NCBI GenBank assembly: GCA_945862325.1 | Contig: CAMAXZ010000017.1 | Location: forward strand, 1-64,000 | DNA: 64,000 nt | Reading direction: 5' to 3' | From: Klebsiella pneumoniae | GTDB taxonomy: Bacteria; Myxococcota_A; UBA796; SXON01 | In this document: piece after piece, positions 13,843 to 22,869 of the stretch | Position numbering within the stretch: the first letter of the stretch is position 1 | Layout: each line of letters starts with the position of its first letter | Translations under genes and position numbers: made by a program | Notes under the pieces: generated by a model | Database searches by the model: none | What the model was told of the DNA's origin: nothing | The model's input: only the letters and a program-made list of their open reading frames with translations

Positions 13843-15425
13843 GCGCCGCCCCCGCCGCGTCGACGGTCGCCGAGGCAGGCCGCCGCGCCGGCGACCTCCC
13901 GCGCTACGCCGCCGCGGCGCTGTCCGGCGTGGGGCTGGTGCTCGTGTCGCCCCCGGTGTCGGCCACGTGGCTCGAGTGGTTTCTGTTCGTGCCTTTCCTC
14001 GTCGTGCTCGACCCGGAGCGCCCACGGTTGAACTTCCGTGTCGGCTACCTCGCGGGGTTCGTCGCGATCTACGCAATTTTCTCATGGCTGATCGACACGA
14101 TTCACACCTTCGGCCAGCTGCCGGTGCCGGTCGCGATGGCCGTCCTCGCGCTGTTCGCCGCGGTGTGGGGCCTGCCGTACGGCGCGCTCGCGTGGGCGGC
14201 CCCGATGCTGCGGCGCCGCTTCGGCGGCTGGTGGGTGCTCGCGGTCCCGTCGTTCTGGGTCACGCTGGAGTACCTCCAGCCCGCGCTGTTCCCGTATTAC
14301 CTCGGCGGTTGTCAGTATCGCGCGCCGTGGGTCTGGCAGTCGGCGAGCGTGGTCGGGGCGCTCGGTCTGAGCTGGTTCGTGTTCCTGGTCAACACGACGC
14401 TCGCCGAGGCGGTGTTGGCCTTCCGCGAGGGCCGGCGGCCCCCCTGGGCGACGCTCGGCGTCGTCGCGTTCCTGTTCCTCGGGAACCTCGGCTACGGCGC
14501 ATGGCGACACGCCCACGTCGAGGCCGCGCTCGCCGAGGCGCCGGTGCTCAGGGTGGCGGTGCTGCAGCAGGGGGTGACGATGGTCACGCGCCTGAAGGAC
14601 CGCGGCTCCACGATCCTGAAGTCCTGGATCAAGCTGACGCAGGAGGCCGCCGCGAAGGACCCCGACCTCGTCGTCTGGCCGGAGGGCTCGATCTACTCGC
14701 GCGACCCCTCGAAGGGCGACTACGCCACGATCCTCGGCAAGCTGGCCAAGGCCGGCGACTTCCACCTCGTGCTCGGCGGCGGCACGCACGAGCCGGACCC
14801 GGTCGACGTCGAGAAGTTCCGCAGCTGGAACTCGGTCTACATGTTCCGGCCGGACGGCACGGTCGGCGGCCGGTACGACAAGATGGTGCCGCTGCCCTTC
14901 GGCGAGTACCTCCCCTTCCCCTTCGCCTTCCTGCGTCCGTACGTCGCGGGGATCGGCAACTTCCGCGCCGGCGACTCCCTGACCCAGTTCGAGGTCGACG
15001 GGCTCACGTTCTCCACGCCCATCTGCTACGAGGCGATCCTCGAGCGCCAGATGTTGCGCATGTCGGACGTCGACTTCTACGTGAACGTCACCAACGACGC
15101 CTGGTTCGGGGACACCGCCGCGCCGCACCAGCACGCCATGCTCTCGGCCGTGCACGCGATGGAGTTCGGACGGCCGATGTTGCGAATCGCGTACACGGGC
15201 GTGGGGATGGTCGTCGAGCCGCACGGCGAGATCCCGTACGAGACGAAGCCCTACACCGACGTGGCGGACGTGGTGCCCCTCCGCGTCGCGACCTTCGAAA
15301 CCCCCTACCGCACGTGGGGGCGCCTGTTCCCGCTGCTCGCCGCGCTCTCCGGCGCCGTGCTCGTCCTCGTCGCGTGGCGAGACGCCCGCAAGAACCCCGT
15401 CACATCCAAGGACGCCCCGTCGTAG
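13839..15425 (+). CDS. lnt: Apolipoprotein N-acyltransferase
   Basis: Multi-TM N-terminus, then nitrilase domain: DLVVWPEGSIY, YDKMVPLPFGEYLPFP, TPICYEAILE, NVTNDAWFGDTAAPHQHAMLSAVHAMEFGRPMLRIAYTG. ATGA overlap with the previous gene. Confidence 0.92.
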   Translation: MSAAPAASTVAEAGRRAGDLPRYAAAALSGVGLVLVSPPVSATWLEWFLFVPFLVVLDPERPRLNFRVGYLAGFVAIYAIFSWLIDTIHTFGQLPVPVAMAVLALFAAVWGLPYGALAWAAPMLRRRFGGWWVLAVPSFWVTLEYLQPALFPYYLGGCQYRAPWVWQSASVVGALGLSWFVFLVNTTLAEAVLAFREGRRPPWATLGVVAFLFLGNLGYGAWRHAHVEAALAEAPVLRVAVLQQGVTMVTRLKDRGSTILKSWIKLTQEAAAKDPDLVVWPEGSIYSRDPSKGDYATILGKLAKAGDFHLVLGGGTHEPDPVDVEKFRSWNSVYMFRPDGTVGGRYDKMVPLPFGEYLPFPFAFLRPYVAGIGNFRAGDSLTQFEVDGLTFSTPICYEAILERQMLRMSDVDFYVNVTNDAWFGDTAAPHQHAMLSAVHAMEFGRPMLRIAYTGVGMVVEPHGEIPYETKPYTDVADVVPLRVATFETPYRTWGRLFPLLAALSGAVLVLVAWRDARKNPVTSKDAPS

Positions 15426-15964
15426 TGAAGGCGATGGCTGCGGACGTGACCGCGTCCGACGAGGCGCTGATGGACAGGGTCAAGCAGGGCGAGCTCGCCG
15501 CGTTCGACGCGTTGTATGCCCGGTGGCAAGCGCCGATCTACGGCTACGCGCTCCGCATGACCCGTCAGGACGAAGCCGCCGACGACGTGTTCCAAGACAC
15601 GTTCCTCAAGCTCTACCGGGGCCGCGCCGCGTGGTCGTCCGGACACGGCACGTTCAAGAGCTGGATCTACCGCATCGCCACGAACGCCATGCGGGATCGC
15701 GTGCGCCGGGCCGCTCGGCGCCCGGAGGAGCCGGAGGTGGAGCGCGGCGCCCCCCCCGACGACGTACCGAGCCGCGTCACGTTGGAACGGGCGCTCGGCG
15801 CGCTGCCGGAGCCGATGCGCGAAGCCTTCCTGCTCGGCGCCGTTCACGGGCTCGACCACAACGAGCTCGCCGCCGCCCTCGACATCTCGCCCGAGAACGC
15901 GCGCGCCCGCGTCTCTCGCGCACGCGCGCGCCTGCGCGAGCTGTTGGGCGAGGTGGACGCGTGA
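15425..15964 (+). CDS. ECF-type RNA polymerase sigma factor
   Basis: DEALMDRVKQGELAAFDALYARWQAPIYGYALRMTRQDEAADDVFQDTFLKLYRGRAAW...FKSWIYRIATNAMRDRVRR... region 4 LPEPMREAFLLGAVHGLDHNELAAALDISPENARARVSRARARL. Start GTG 15425 (alternative ATG 15434). Confidence 0.9.
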   Translation: MKAMAADVTASDEALMDRVKQGELAAFDALYARWQAPIYGYALRMTRQDEAADDVFQDTFLKLYRGRAAWSSGHGTFKSWIYRIATNAMRDRVRRAARRPEEPEVERGAPPDDVPSRVTLERALGALPEPMREAFLLGAVHGLDHNELAAALDISPENARARVSRARARLRELLGEVDA

Positions 15965-16602
15965 CGCTCCTCGCGCCCGACGCCCTGCGCGCGCTCCGCG
16001 ACATCGAGCCGCCGGCCCGGCTCGTCGCGGAGACACGCGAACTCGTGCGCGACGCCGCCTTCGACGGAGGGTTCGCGGCCATGGCCGCGGTCGAGCCGCC
16101 AGGCGCCCTGGTGTCGCGCGTCGCCGACGCCGTGGCGCGTGAGGCCCGTCCGCGGCGGCCCGCAGCGTACGCCGCGCTCGGAGGCGCGTTGGCGCTCGCC
16201 GCCGCGGTCGTCCTGTCGATGCGCCCTCCGGCCACGGTCGTGGCGCCGGCCGGCAGCCTCGTCGAGCGCGGCGAGGGCGTACGCGCCCCCGAGATTTCGC
16301 TCGAGGTCGCGGTGGCGCCCGCGGGGGGCGGCGCTCCACGTCGCGCGTCCGCGTCGGACGCGGGCGCGGCAGGCGATGTCCTGGCGTTCGCCGTACGCTC
16401 TGACGTCGGCGGCGACGGCGTCCTCAGGCGCGACGGCGCGCTCGTGTGGGCCGGGCCCATCTCGGCGGGGCGGACGGAGGTCCCGGTCGCCTGGGGGCGC
16501 GAGCCGGGTGAAGGATCGGCTACCTTCGAGCTGACCGTGTCCACGGTCGACGCCACTTCCTCCGTTCGCTTCTCGGCGGCGCCGGTCCGCCAGGGTCCAT
16601 GA
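15961..16602 (+). CDS. Putative anti-sigma-like single-TM protein with C-terminal extracytoplasmic domain
   Basis: Directly overlaps the sigma gene (GTGA); ~60-aa helical N-terminus, TM AAYAALGGALALAAAVVLSM, C-terminal beta-rich segment DVLAFAVRSDVGGDGVLRRDGALVWAG. Confidence 0.6.
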   Translation: MTLLAPDALRALRDIEPPARLVAETRELVRDAAFDGGFAAMAAVEPPGALVSRVADAVAREARPRRPAAYAALGGALALAAAVVLSMRPPATVVAPAGSLVERGEGVRAPEISLEVAVAPAGGGAPRRASASDAGAAGDVLAFAVRSDVGGDGVLRRDGALVWAGPISAGRTEVPVAWGREPGEGSATFELTVSTVDATSSVRFSAAPVRQGP

Positions 16603-18203
16603 TGCTGCTCGCCCTCCTCCCCTTCGCCCACGCGGCCGCGCTTCCGGCGCCGAGCGGCGTCGTCGCGACGGCGCACGCCCCGCGCCGTGTCGCGGTGGTC
16701 GTCGGCGTGCAGGACTACGCCGACCCGGCGCTGCGCGGCCTGCGCTGGGCAGAGAAGGACGCGGCGGACGTCGCGCGGGTGCTCGGCAGCGCCGATGTGG
16801 GAGGGTTCTCCTCGGTCGAGGTCCTCAGCGGCGCGGCGCTCACGTCCCGCGAAGCGCTGTGGTCGGCCCTCCGGCGCGTCACCGACAGCCTCGGGCGCGA
16901 CGACACCTTCCTCCTGTACCTCTCGGGGCACGGCACGCTCACGCTCGACCCCACCGCGGGCACGCGCCTCTGGTTCCTGCCGTCCGACGGCCGGCTCGAC
17001 GCGCCCGAGTCCACCGGGGTGTCGATCGAGGAGCTCGAGGCGTGGGTCAACGAGCTCCCTGCGCGTCGCCGGGTGCTCGTCCTCGACACCTGCCACAACG
17101 GCCGCGTCGGCTCCAAGTCCTCGTTGACCGCGGCCACCACGACCCGGCTCGGGGAGCTCCGCGGCGAGCCCCCGTCACCGCGCCCGGGTCGCGAAGTCTC
17201 CGAGTCGGAAGCCCGGCTGTACGCCGCCCAGTACCACCAGCCCGCGATGGAGGACCCTGAGCTCCAGAACGGCGTGTACACCCACTTCCTGCTCGACGGG
17301 CTCACCGCGGGCCGCACGGTCGCGGATCTCGACCGCGACGGCCTGGTCGACGTGGCGGAGGCCCACGCGTACGCGCGCGACCGGACGATCGCCCGGACAG
17401 GCGGAGCGCAGGTACCCCGCGCCGAATACCGAATCGTCGGGCGCGAGGAGATCTACCTCTCCGGGCGGCCGGACAGCCGCTCGACCGCCGAGCGTGCCTT
17501 GGCGACGGCCTACGATGCCGTCCTGTCGCGCGCGCGCCTGCTGATCGACGGCACCCCGCGCGGCGAGCTGCCGGGTCTGTACGCCGTCGAGCCGGGCGTC
17601 CGCGACGTGGAGATCCGCGCGGCCGACGGCCGCACGGTCGTAAAGCGGAAGCACCGGTTCGTCGCCGGTAACATGACCGCGCTGGAGGACCTGCTGGCCG
17701 AGCGTCGGTCGTCCGTCGGCGTTGCCCTGGGCGTGAGCGCGACGGACGCCGAGGGTTGGGAGGGGTTCGCGCCGTCGTTGATGCTGACGGTGGCGCAGCC
17801 CGTGCGCACGTCTGGAAACCTTCGGTGGGACCTCCACCTCGCGGCGTCGGGCTTCGGTGCGGAGTGGGAGGCGACGCGCGGCTACGCCGGCGACGCCACG
17901 CTCGGCACGACCGTCGGCACCTACGCCGGGCCGATGTGGTTCGGCGCCACCGTGGGCGCGCGCGCGCCGTGGCGCTCCGCCCTGGCGGAGGCCACGACGA
18001 CGCCGGACCCGACCCCAAAGAACCTGCCACAGGCCTACCTCACCGGGTCGGCCGGGCTCGCGGCGGGCGCCGAGGTTCCGTTGGGGGCCGGCCGCGTCGT
18101 CACGTTCCGCCTCGACGGGTGGGGCACCCCGACGCAGTGGGACGGCCGCTGGGAGCTCTCCGCGGGCGGAGCCGCCCGCGTCGGTGTCGCCTTCCGCGAC
18201 TGA
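16599..18203 (+). CDS. Caspase-family (C14-like) protease with a C-terminal region resembling an outer-membrane beta-barrel
   Basis: RRVAVVVGVQDYADPALRGLRWAEKDAADVARVLG...DDTFLLYLSGHGTL (catalytic His), RRVLVLDTCHNGRVGSKS (catalytic Cys); signal peptide MMLLALLPFAHAAA. Confidence 0.85.
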   Translation: MMLLALLPFAHAAALPAPSGVVATAHAPRRVAVVVGVQDYADPALRGLRWAEKDAADVARVLGSADVGGFSSVEVLSGAALTSREALWSALRRVTDSLGRDDTFLLYLSGHGTLTLDPTAGTRLWFLPSDGRLDAPESTGVSIEELEAWVNELPARRRVLVLDTCHNGRVGSKSSLTAATTTRLGELRGEPPSPRPGREVSESEARLYAAQYHQPAMEDPELQNGVYTHFLLDGLTAGRTVADLDRDGLVDVAEAHAYARDRTIARTGGAQVPRAEYRIVGREEIYLSGRPDSRSTAERALATAYDAVLSRARLLIDGTPRGELPGLYAVEPGVRDVEIRAADGRTVVKRKHRFVAGNMTALEDLLAERRSSVGVALGVSATDAEGWEGFAPSLMLTVAQPVRTSGNLRWDLHLAASGFGAEWEATRGYAGDATLGTTVGTYAGPMWFGATVGARAPWRSALAEATTTPDPTPKNLPQAYLTGSAGLAAGAEVPLGAGRVVTFRLDGWGTPTQWDGRWELSAGGAARVGVAFRD

Positions 18204-18232
18204 GCGACTTCCACGGCGTATAATCGCCAGCA

Positions 18233-19642
18233 ATGACCGGCCTGTCGCGTCTCGAATTGGCGGTGCTCACCGGGCTGGCTGCCTCGGTTGCGGCGATGAT
18301 GCTCGCGGCGTCGGGTGCGCTCTACGCGCCGCCGTACGGCGAGGACGCCACGTTCTGGGGGGCGCGCGCGATCCGGCTCGCCGCGGGAGAGATCGCCGGC
18401 GAACACCCTCCGGCCTGGCCAGCCGTCGTCGCCCTCGTCGCGGGCCTGACCGGCCTCGACGTCGGCCGCGCCGGCCAGATGCTGGCGATCACAGCGTTTT
18501 CCCTCTTTCCTCCCACGCTCGCAATCGCCGCGGCCGCGTGGTCCGACGGCCCGGACGCGAAGTCCGTGGCGCGCTGGGCCGGTTGGACGAGCCTCGCGTT
18601 GCCGAACCTCGCGGCTTGGGCGGGCAGGGTCGAGCCGACCACCGCCCTCGTCTGGCTCGCGGTGGCGGCGGCGGCGGTCGGCCACCCCAGGGCCGGAACG
18701 TTCGCGGCCGCCTTCGCAGCCTTTGCCTGCGGGGCGATGCCTCTGGTGAAGGAGAACGGCCTCCTGCTGGGCGCCGCGGTCGCGGCCGCGATCGCCTACG
18801 CCCGCCGCGCGGACCGCGGGGTGATGGCGGCGGCGTGGAGCGTCGGGCTCGTCGCGGCGTTGGCGGTCCTGGCGCTGGGCGGCGCGCCCGCCGGCGAGCG
18901 CACCGCCTTGCCGTTCGCGGACGCCACCGCGGCCGTGTGGTCTGGACGCCTGCCCGCGGCGATGGCGAGCCCGGAGGTGCCTTCCGTGTGGATCCCGCGC
19001 GCGCTCGTTCACGCCATCCGGCCGGAGTCGCACCCGCTCACCCGCGCCCTCGCGTTGTCGGGAATCCACGCCTTGCGCCTCCTCGCCATCGGCGGGCCCT
19101 GGTTCGGCCTGGGTTTCGCCGCGATCTGGGCCTTGTGGCGCGAGGGGCGGCTCGGGCAGCCCCTGCCGGTCCTCGGGGTCGCACTGCTGGCCACGACGCT
19201 GCCCGGCTTCGCCATCGTCGTGCAGGGGCGCCACGTCCAGCCTGGCCTCCTCGGCGCCGTGCTCTTGCTCGCGTGCGCCGCCCGGGCGCTCCCGGCGGGC
19301 GTCCGCGTCGCCGCGCTCGCGTGCGCGTCCGTCTGGGGGGCGGCTCGTCTGTTGCGCCAAGAGGTCCCGCATGCCAGCTTCGTCGCGCGCTGCGCGTCCG
19401 CGGAGGTGGACGCGCTCGCCGCCGCGCGGGCGCACGCCGGCGACGCCGTCTGCGGGCGGGACGCCTGGGTCACGTTTCGCACGGGCAGGCCCGCGCACTG
19501 CACGGATGAACGCTGGGAGATCCGCGCGTCGCACCGCGCCGCCCGCCCACGGGGCACCGACGCGCCCCGACCCCACGCGGACGCGCGTCGTCTGGGCACG
19601 TTCGCGTGCCGCGGCGAGCTGTGGCTCGTGCCACCCCCGTGA
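18233..19642 (+). CDS. Polytopic membrane protein, possibly glycosyltransferase-like
   Basis: Many hydrophobic segments (LAVLTGLAASVAAMMLAASGALYAPPYGEDATFW, ALAVLALGGA); TATAAT box 8 nt before the ATG. Confidence 0.6.
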   Translation: MTGLSRLELAVLTGLAASVAAMMLAASGALYAPPYGEDATFWGARAIRLAAGEIAGEHPPAWPAVVALVAGLTGLDVGRAGQMLAITAFSLFPPTLAIAAAAWSDGPDAKSVARWAGWTSLALPNLAAWAGRVEPTTALVWLAVAAAAVGHPRAGTFAAAFAAFACGAMPLVKENGLLLGAAVAAAIAYARRADRGVMAAAWSVGLVAALAVLALGGAPAGERTALPFADATAAVWSGRLPAAMASPEVPSVWIPRALVHAIRPESHPLTRALALSGIHALRLLAIGGPWFGLGFAAIWALWREGRLGQPLPVLGVALLATTLPGFAIVVQGRHVQPGLLGAVLLLACAARALPAGVRVAALACASVWGAARLLRQEVPHASFVARCASAEVDALAAARAHAGDAVCGRDAWVTFRTGRPAHCTDERWEIRASHRAARPRGTDAPRPHADARRLGTFACRGELWLVPPP

Positions 19643-19702
19643 GCCGCGCCCGCGTCGCCGTCTCCGCCGAGCGGCCTTCCACCGGGTGATACATCGCCGA
19701 CG

Positions 19703-20491
19703 ATGGTCGACCTCCGCATCCCTCGGCACGCCTGTACGCCCCGGGACACATCGCGCGCGGGCGACCTCTGGCGCCTCGTGCAGGAGGTGGCGGTGCGCGC
19801 GTCGGAGGACGCCGGCTGGCCCCCCTCGCGGTACCGGCGCTCGGGCACCGGCTTCATCGTCCGGCGCATGTCGGGGCTCCACCTGCGCGAGGCCACGTAC
19901 GGCGAGCGACTGGTGGGCACCACGCGGATCACCGACGTCCGAAGGGGCATGGTGATGCAGCGCGCCACGGAGCTCCGGGACACGACCGACCGCGACGTCC
20001 TCCGCACCACGGCGGACTGGGTCTTCATGGGCCCGGGCGTCGACGGCCGCCTCGCCCCCGCGCGCGCCGACCGCGAGCTCCTCGAGGCCCTCGCCGGCCA
20101 CGCGCTCACCGGCGGGTCGGGTCCGGACCTCCCCTCGGTCCCGGACGTCGCGCCTCGCGCGCTCCCTCCGTTGGAGGTCGAGCCCTGGTGGACGGAGATG
20201 GACCCCATGGGCCACGTGAACCACCCGCGCTACGTGGACTGGTGCGACGAGGCGGTGGCGCGATGGCTCGCCGCGCGCGGGGTCGACCCGATCGGCGTCA
20301 TCCCGAGGTTCGAACAGGTCGTGTTTCGATCCGCCGCGGTGGCCGGGGGCAGCGTACGGGTCGAGGCGACGCAGACCGGCGCCGGCGCGGACGAGGCTCG
20401 GTTCGACGTGGCCATCACGTCCGCCGGCGAGCGCGTGTGCGAAGCGACGCTCGTACGGGCACATCTCGGCGGGGCCGCGGCGTGGCGCTGA
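19703..20491 (+). CDS. Acyl-ACP/acyl-CoA thioesterase-like (double hotdog) protein
   Basis: C-terminal VEPWWTEMDPMGHVNHPRYVDWCDEAVARWL (hotdog thioesterase) with N-terminal hotdog-like half. Confidence 0.7.
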   Translation: MVDLRIPRHACTPRDTSRAGDLWRLVQEVAVRASEDAGWPPSRYRRSGTGFIVRRMSGLHLREATYGERLVGTTRITDVRRGMVMQRATELRDTTDRDVLRTTADWVFMGPGVDGRLAPARADRELLEALAGHALTGGSGPDLPSVPDVAPRALPPLEVEPWWTEMDPMGHVNHPRYVDWCDEAVARWLAARGVDPIGVIPRFEQVVFRSAAVAGGSVRVEATQTGAGADEARFDVAITSAGERVCEATLVRAHLGGAAAWR

Positions 20492-22869
20492 TCCTCGCCG
20501 CCCTCGTGGGGTGCCTTGCGTACCGCACGTACCCGCTCGTCACGATGGACCCGCCCGGTCCAGGCGCGTTCGAGCCGAGCGGCGTCGCCGTGCTCGAGGA
20601 CGGCCGAATGGTCGTCTCCGCAGAGGGCGAGGCGCGCGTGCTCTATGTTCCCGACCCGGACCGACCGCTCGTCCCGGGGACGGTCCTCGGCGCGTTTCCC
20701 CTGCGGGACCTCGGCCGCCGCGGCGCGATCCCCGGGTGGCGCGCGGGCGTGAGGCTGGCGCCACGCCCGATCCGCTGGCTGGCGCGAGGTCGCCGGGAGG
20801 TGATCCCGTACGACATCGAGGATCTCGCGAGCTTCGGCCCGGACCGTGTCCTCGGCATCACCGCGTACGACACGATCGGGCGGCGCACGGGCCACCAGAA
20901 GGACTACGTCGCGCGTCCGCGCGTGGTCACCGAGCAGATCTTCGTCCTCGAGCGAGCCCAGGAGGGTGACGCCGAGGTGTGGCAGGAGCGCGCGGTGCCG
21001 GAGATCGAGCGCCTCCGCGGGGTCCTGTCGGATTGGGGCCGCGCGCAGTGCCAGGACGACATGCTGGTGCAGGGCATCGCGGCGGACGCCGACAGCTCGA
21101 CCATCTGGATCGGCCTGCGCCGCTGCGACGGGCCGGTCGCGCGTGTGCTCCGGTTCGACCTCGATCGGGCACGCGACGGGGCGGTCGCGGACCTCGTGGT
21201 GGTCGCGGACGGCGTGCGCGGCGGGCGTGGGCCCACGGAGGGGGTGAGCGGGCTCACGTGGGCCGCGGGCCACCTGCTCGCGACCACGGCGTGGGACAGC
21301 TACGGCCTCCCAGGCGAGCCGACATGGGGCGGCCGCCTCAGCGTCGTCCGCGACGGCGTCCTCGTCCCGCTCCCGGCCGCGGACCGGTTCGTCGATCGGC
21401 CGTCGGGGGTGGCCGTGCTCGAAGCCCCCGTCGCGACCGACACGGCCATGCTCGACAGCGTGGTGATCTTCGACAACGACGACGCCTCGCAGAACGCGGG
21501 CCGCCCCAATCTCACGCTGCTCGAGGCGTTCACGGCGCGTCCGCAGGGCGGCCGGTGGGCCGAGCTGGTCGACCTCGCCGAGGCGCCCGACGTGCCGCCC
21601 GTCGGCCTCAACGGCTTCGATGTTCGCTGGTACGTACGGGATCATCGTCTGTCGATGCTCGGGGTCCGCCTGGACCGGGAGCCGGCGGACCAGACCGGAC
21701 CCGGGGAGTCGGGCGCGTGGACGCGGGCGCTCGGTGGACTGTGGCAGCTCCGGGTGGGCGGATCGCTCGGCGTCCTCGCGCGCGGCGTGCCCCTCGTCGA
21801 CAAGCGCACCGGGCACAACCGGCAGGCGGCGGCCTGGACGGACTACACGGGCTCGAACCTGTCGTTCACCGGATACCGCGCGACGGTGTCGACCGTCCCT
21901 CGCGACCGCGAGCGCCACGACCCGTCGGTCGCGGGCTTGCTCCACGCCGCGCGCGAGGCCTCCCGGGTGCGCATCACCCTCCCGCGCACCGCGATGCCCG
22001 GCGCGGGGCTCGTCCTCCAAGGCTTCGAGATCGACACGTCGTCCCGCGCGGATCGCGGTGTGTGCCTCGCGGCGCTGGACGTCGGCGTGGATTGGGCGGG
22101 GGACTCCCGCCGGGAAGTGGACGTACAGGCGACCCTGGTCGGCGGCCTGTGCAACGACTTCGATCTTCGCGGTCCGGCCTTCCACCACGGCCTGACCACC
22201 GCGGTCGACGGCGGCGTGCGGGTGATCGTTCACTTCGCGGTCGTCGAGGGCGCGGAGGCCCACTCGTGGCGCGCGTCCGTGTGGGATCGCACCGTGCCCG
22301 GCCCCCGAGACGGCGCGCCGATCGGCATGCGCGACGAAGACGCGCGCAACCACGTGCACTGCGTCGGCGTGGCGCCCGACGGCGCCGTGACCCGCCTCGC
22401 CCGCCCGGTCGAACGCCCGCCCAGCGCCTGGGTCCAGCTCGGCTCGACCGCCACCCCCGTGCCGCGCGGCCCCGCGAGCCTCCGCGGCTTCACCCTCGCG
22501 CTCGACCCCTTGGGGTTCGACGAGGCCACGACGCGCCGCCGCCTCACCGAAGAAGAAGCGCTGGATCGGAACAACTACATCTACCGGTACCTCGTGCGGG
22601 CGTTCCCGACCGCCGACGGCGCCTTCGTCGAAGGCGGCCTCACGCACGGCATCCACCCGGCGGGCCCGCTGCGCGACAACGCGCGTCCGAGCGCGCTCCT
22701 CGTCGACGCCCGCATGACGACCTTCCCGTCGAGCGTGGCGGCCCCGGCGTTCGACACCGTGTGGCCGCGACGCGCGGACGACCCGAACCTCGAGCCGGAG
22801 GATGGGTACATCCGGTGGGCGACGGGGCGGCGCCTGGACGACTCGCCCGCGTGCTCGCCGCCATGGTGA
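20482..22869 (+). CDS. Secreted/lipoprotein-like protein of unknown function
   Basis: Start VALILAALVGCLAYRTYPLVTMDPPGPGAFEPSGVAVLEDGRMVVSAEGEARVLYVPDPD; 10-bp overlap with upstream gene, 7-bp overlap with downstream gene. Confidence 0.6.
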   Translation: MALILAALVGCLAYRTYPLVTMDPPGPGAFEPSGVAVLEDGRMVVSAEGEARVLYVPDPDRPLVPGTVLGAFPLRDLGRRGAIPGWRAGVRLAPRPIRWLARGRREVIPYDIEDLASFGPDRVLGITAYDTIGRRTGHQKDYVARPRVVTEQIFVLERAQEGDAEVWQERAVPEIERLRGVLSDWGRAQCQDDMLVQGIAADADSSTIWIGLRRCDGPVARVLRFDLDRARDGAVADLVVVADGVRGGRGPTEGVSGLTWAAGHLLATTAWDSYGLPGEPTWGGRLSVVRDGVLVPLPAADRFVDRPSGVAVLEAPVATDTAMLDSVVIFDNDDASQNAGRPNLTLLEAFTARPQGGRWAELVDLAEAPDVPPVGLNGFDVRWYVRDHRLSMLGVRLDREPADQTGPGESGAWTRALGGLWQLRVGGSLGVLARGVPLVDKRTGHNRQAAAWTDYTGSNLSFTGYRATVSTVPRDRERHDPSVAGLLHAAREASRVRITLPRTAMPGAGLVLQGFEIDTSSRADRGVCLAALDVGVDWAGDSRREVDVQATLVGGLCNDFDLRGPAFHHGLTTAVDGGVRVIVHFAVVEGAEAHSWRASVWDRTVPGPRDGAPIGMRDEDARNHVHCVGVAPDGAVTRLARPVERPPSAWVQLGSTATPVPRGPASLRGFTLALDPLGFDEATTRRRLTEEEALDRNNYIYRYLVRAFPTADGAFVEGGLTHGIHPAGPLRDNARPSALLVDARMTTFPSSVAAPAFDTVWPRRADDPNLEPEDGYIRWATGRRLDDSPACSPPW

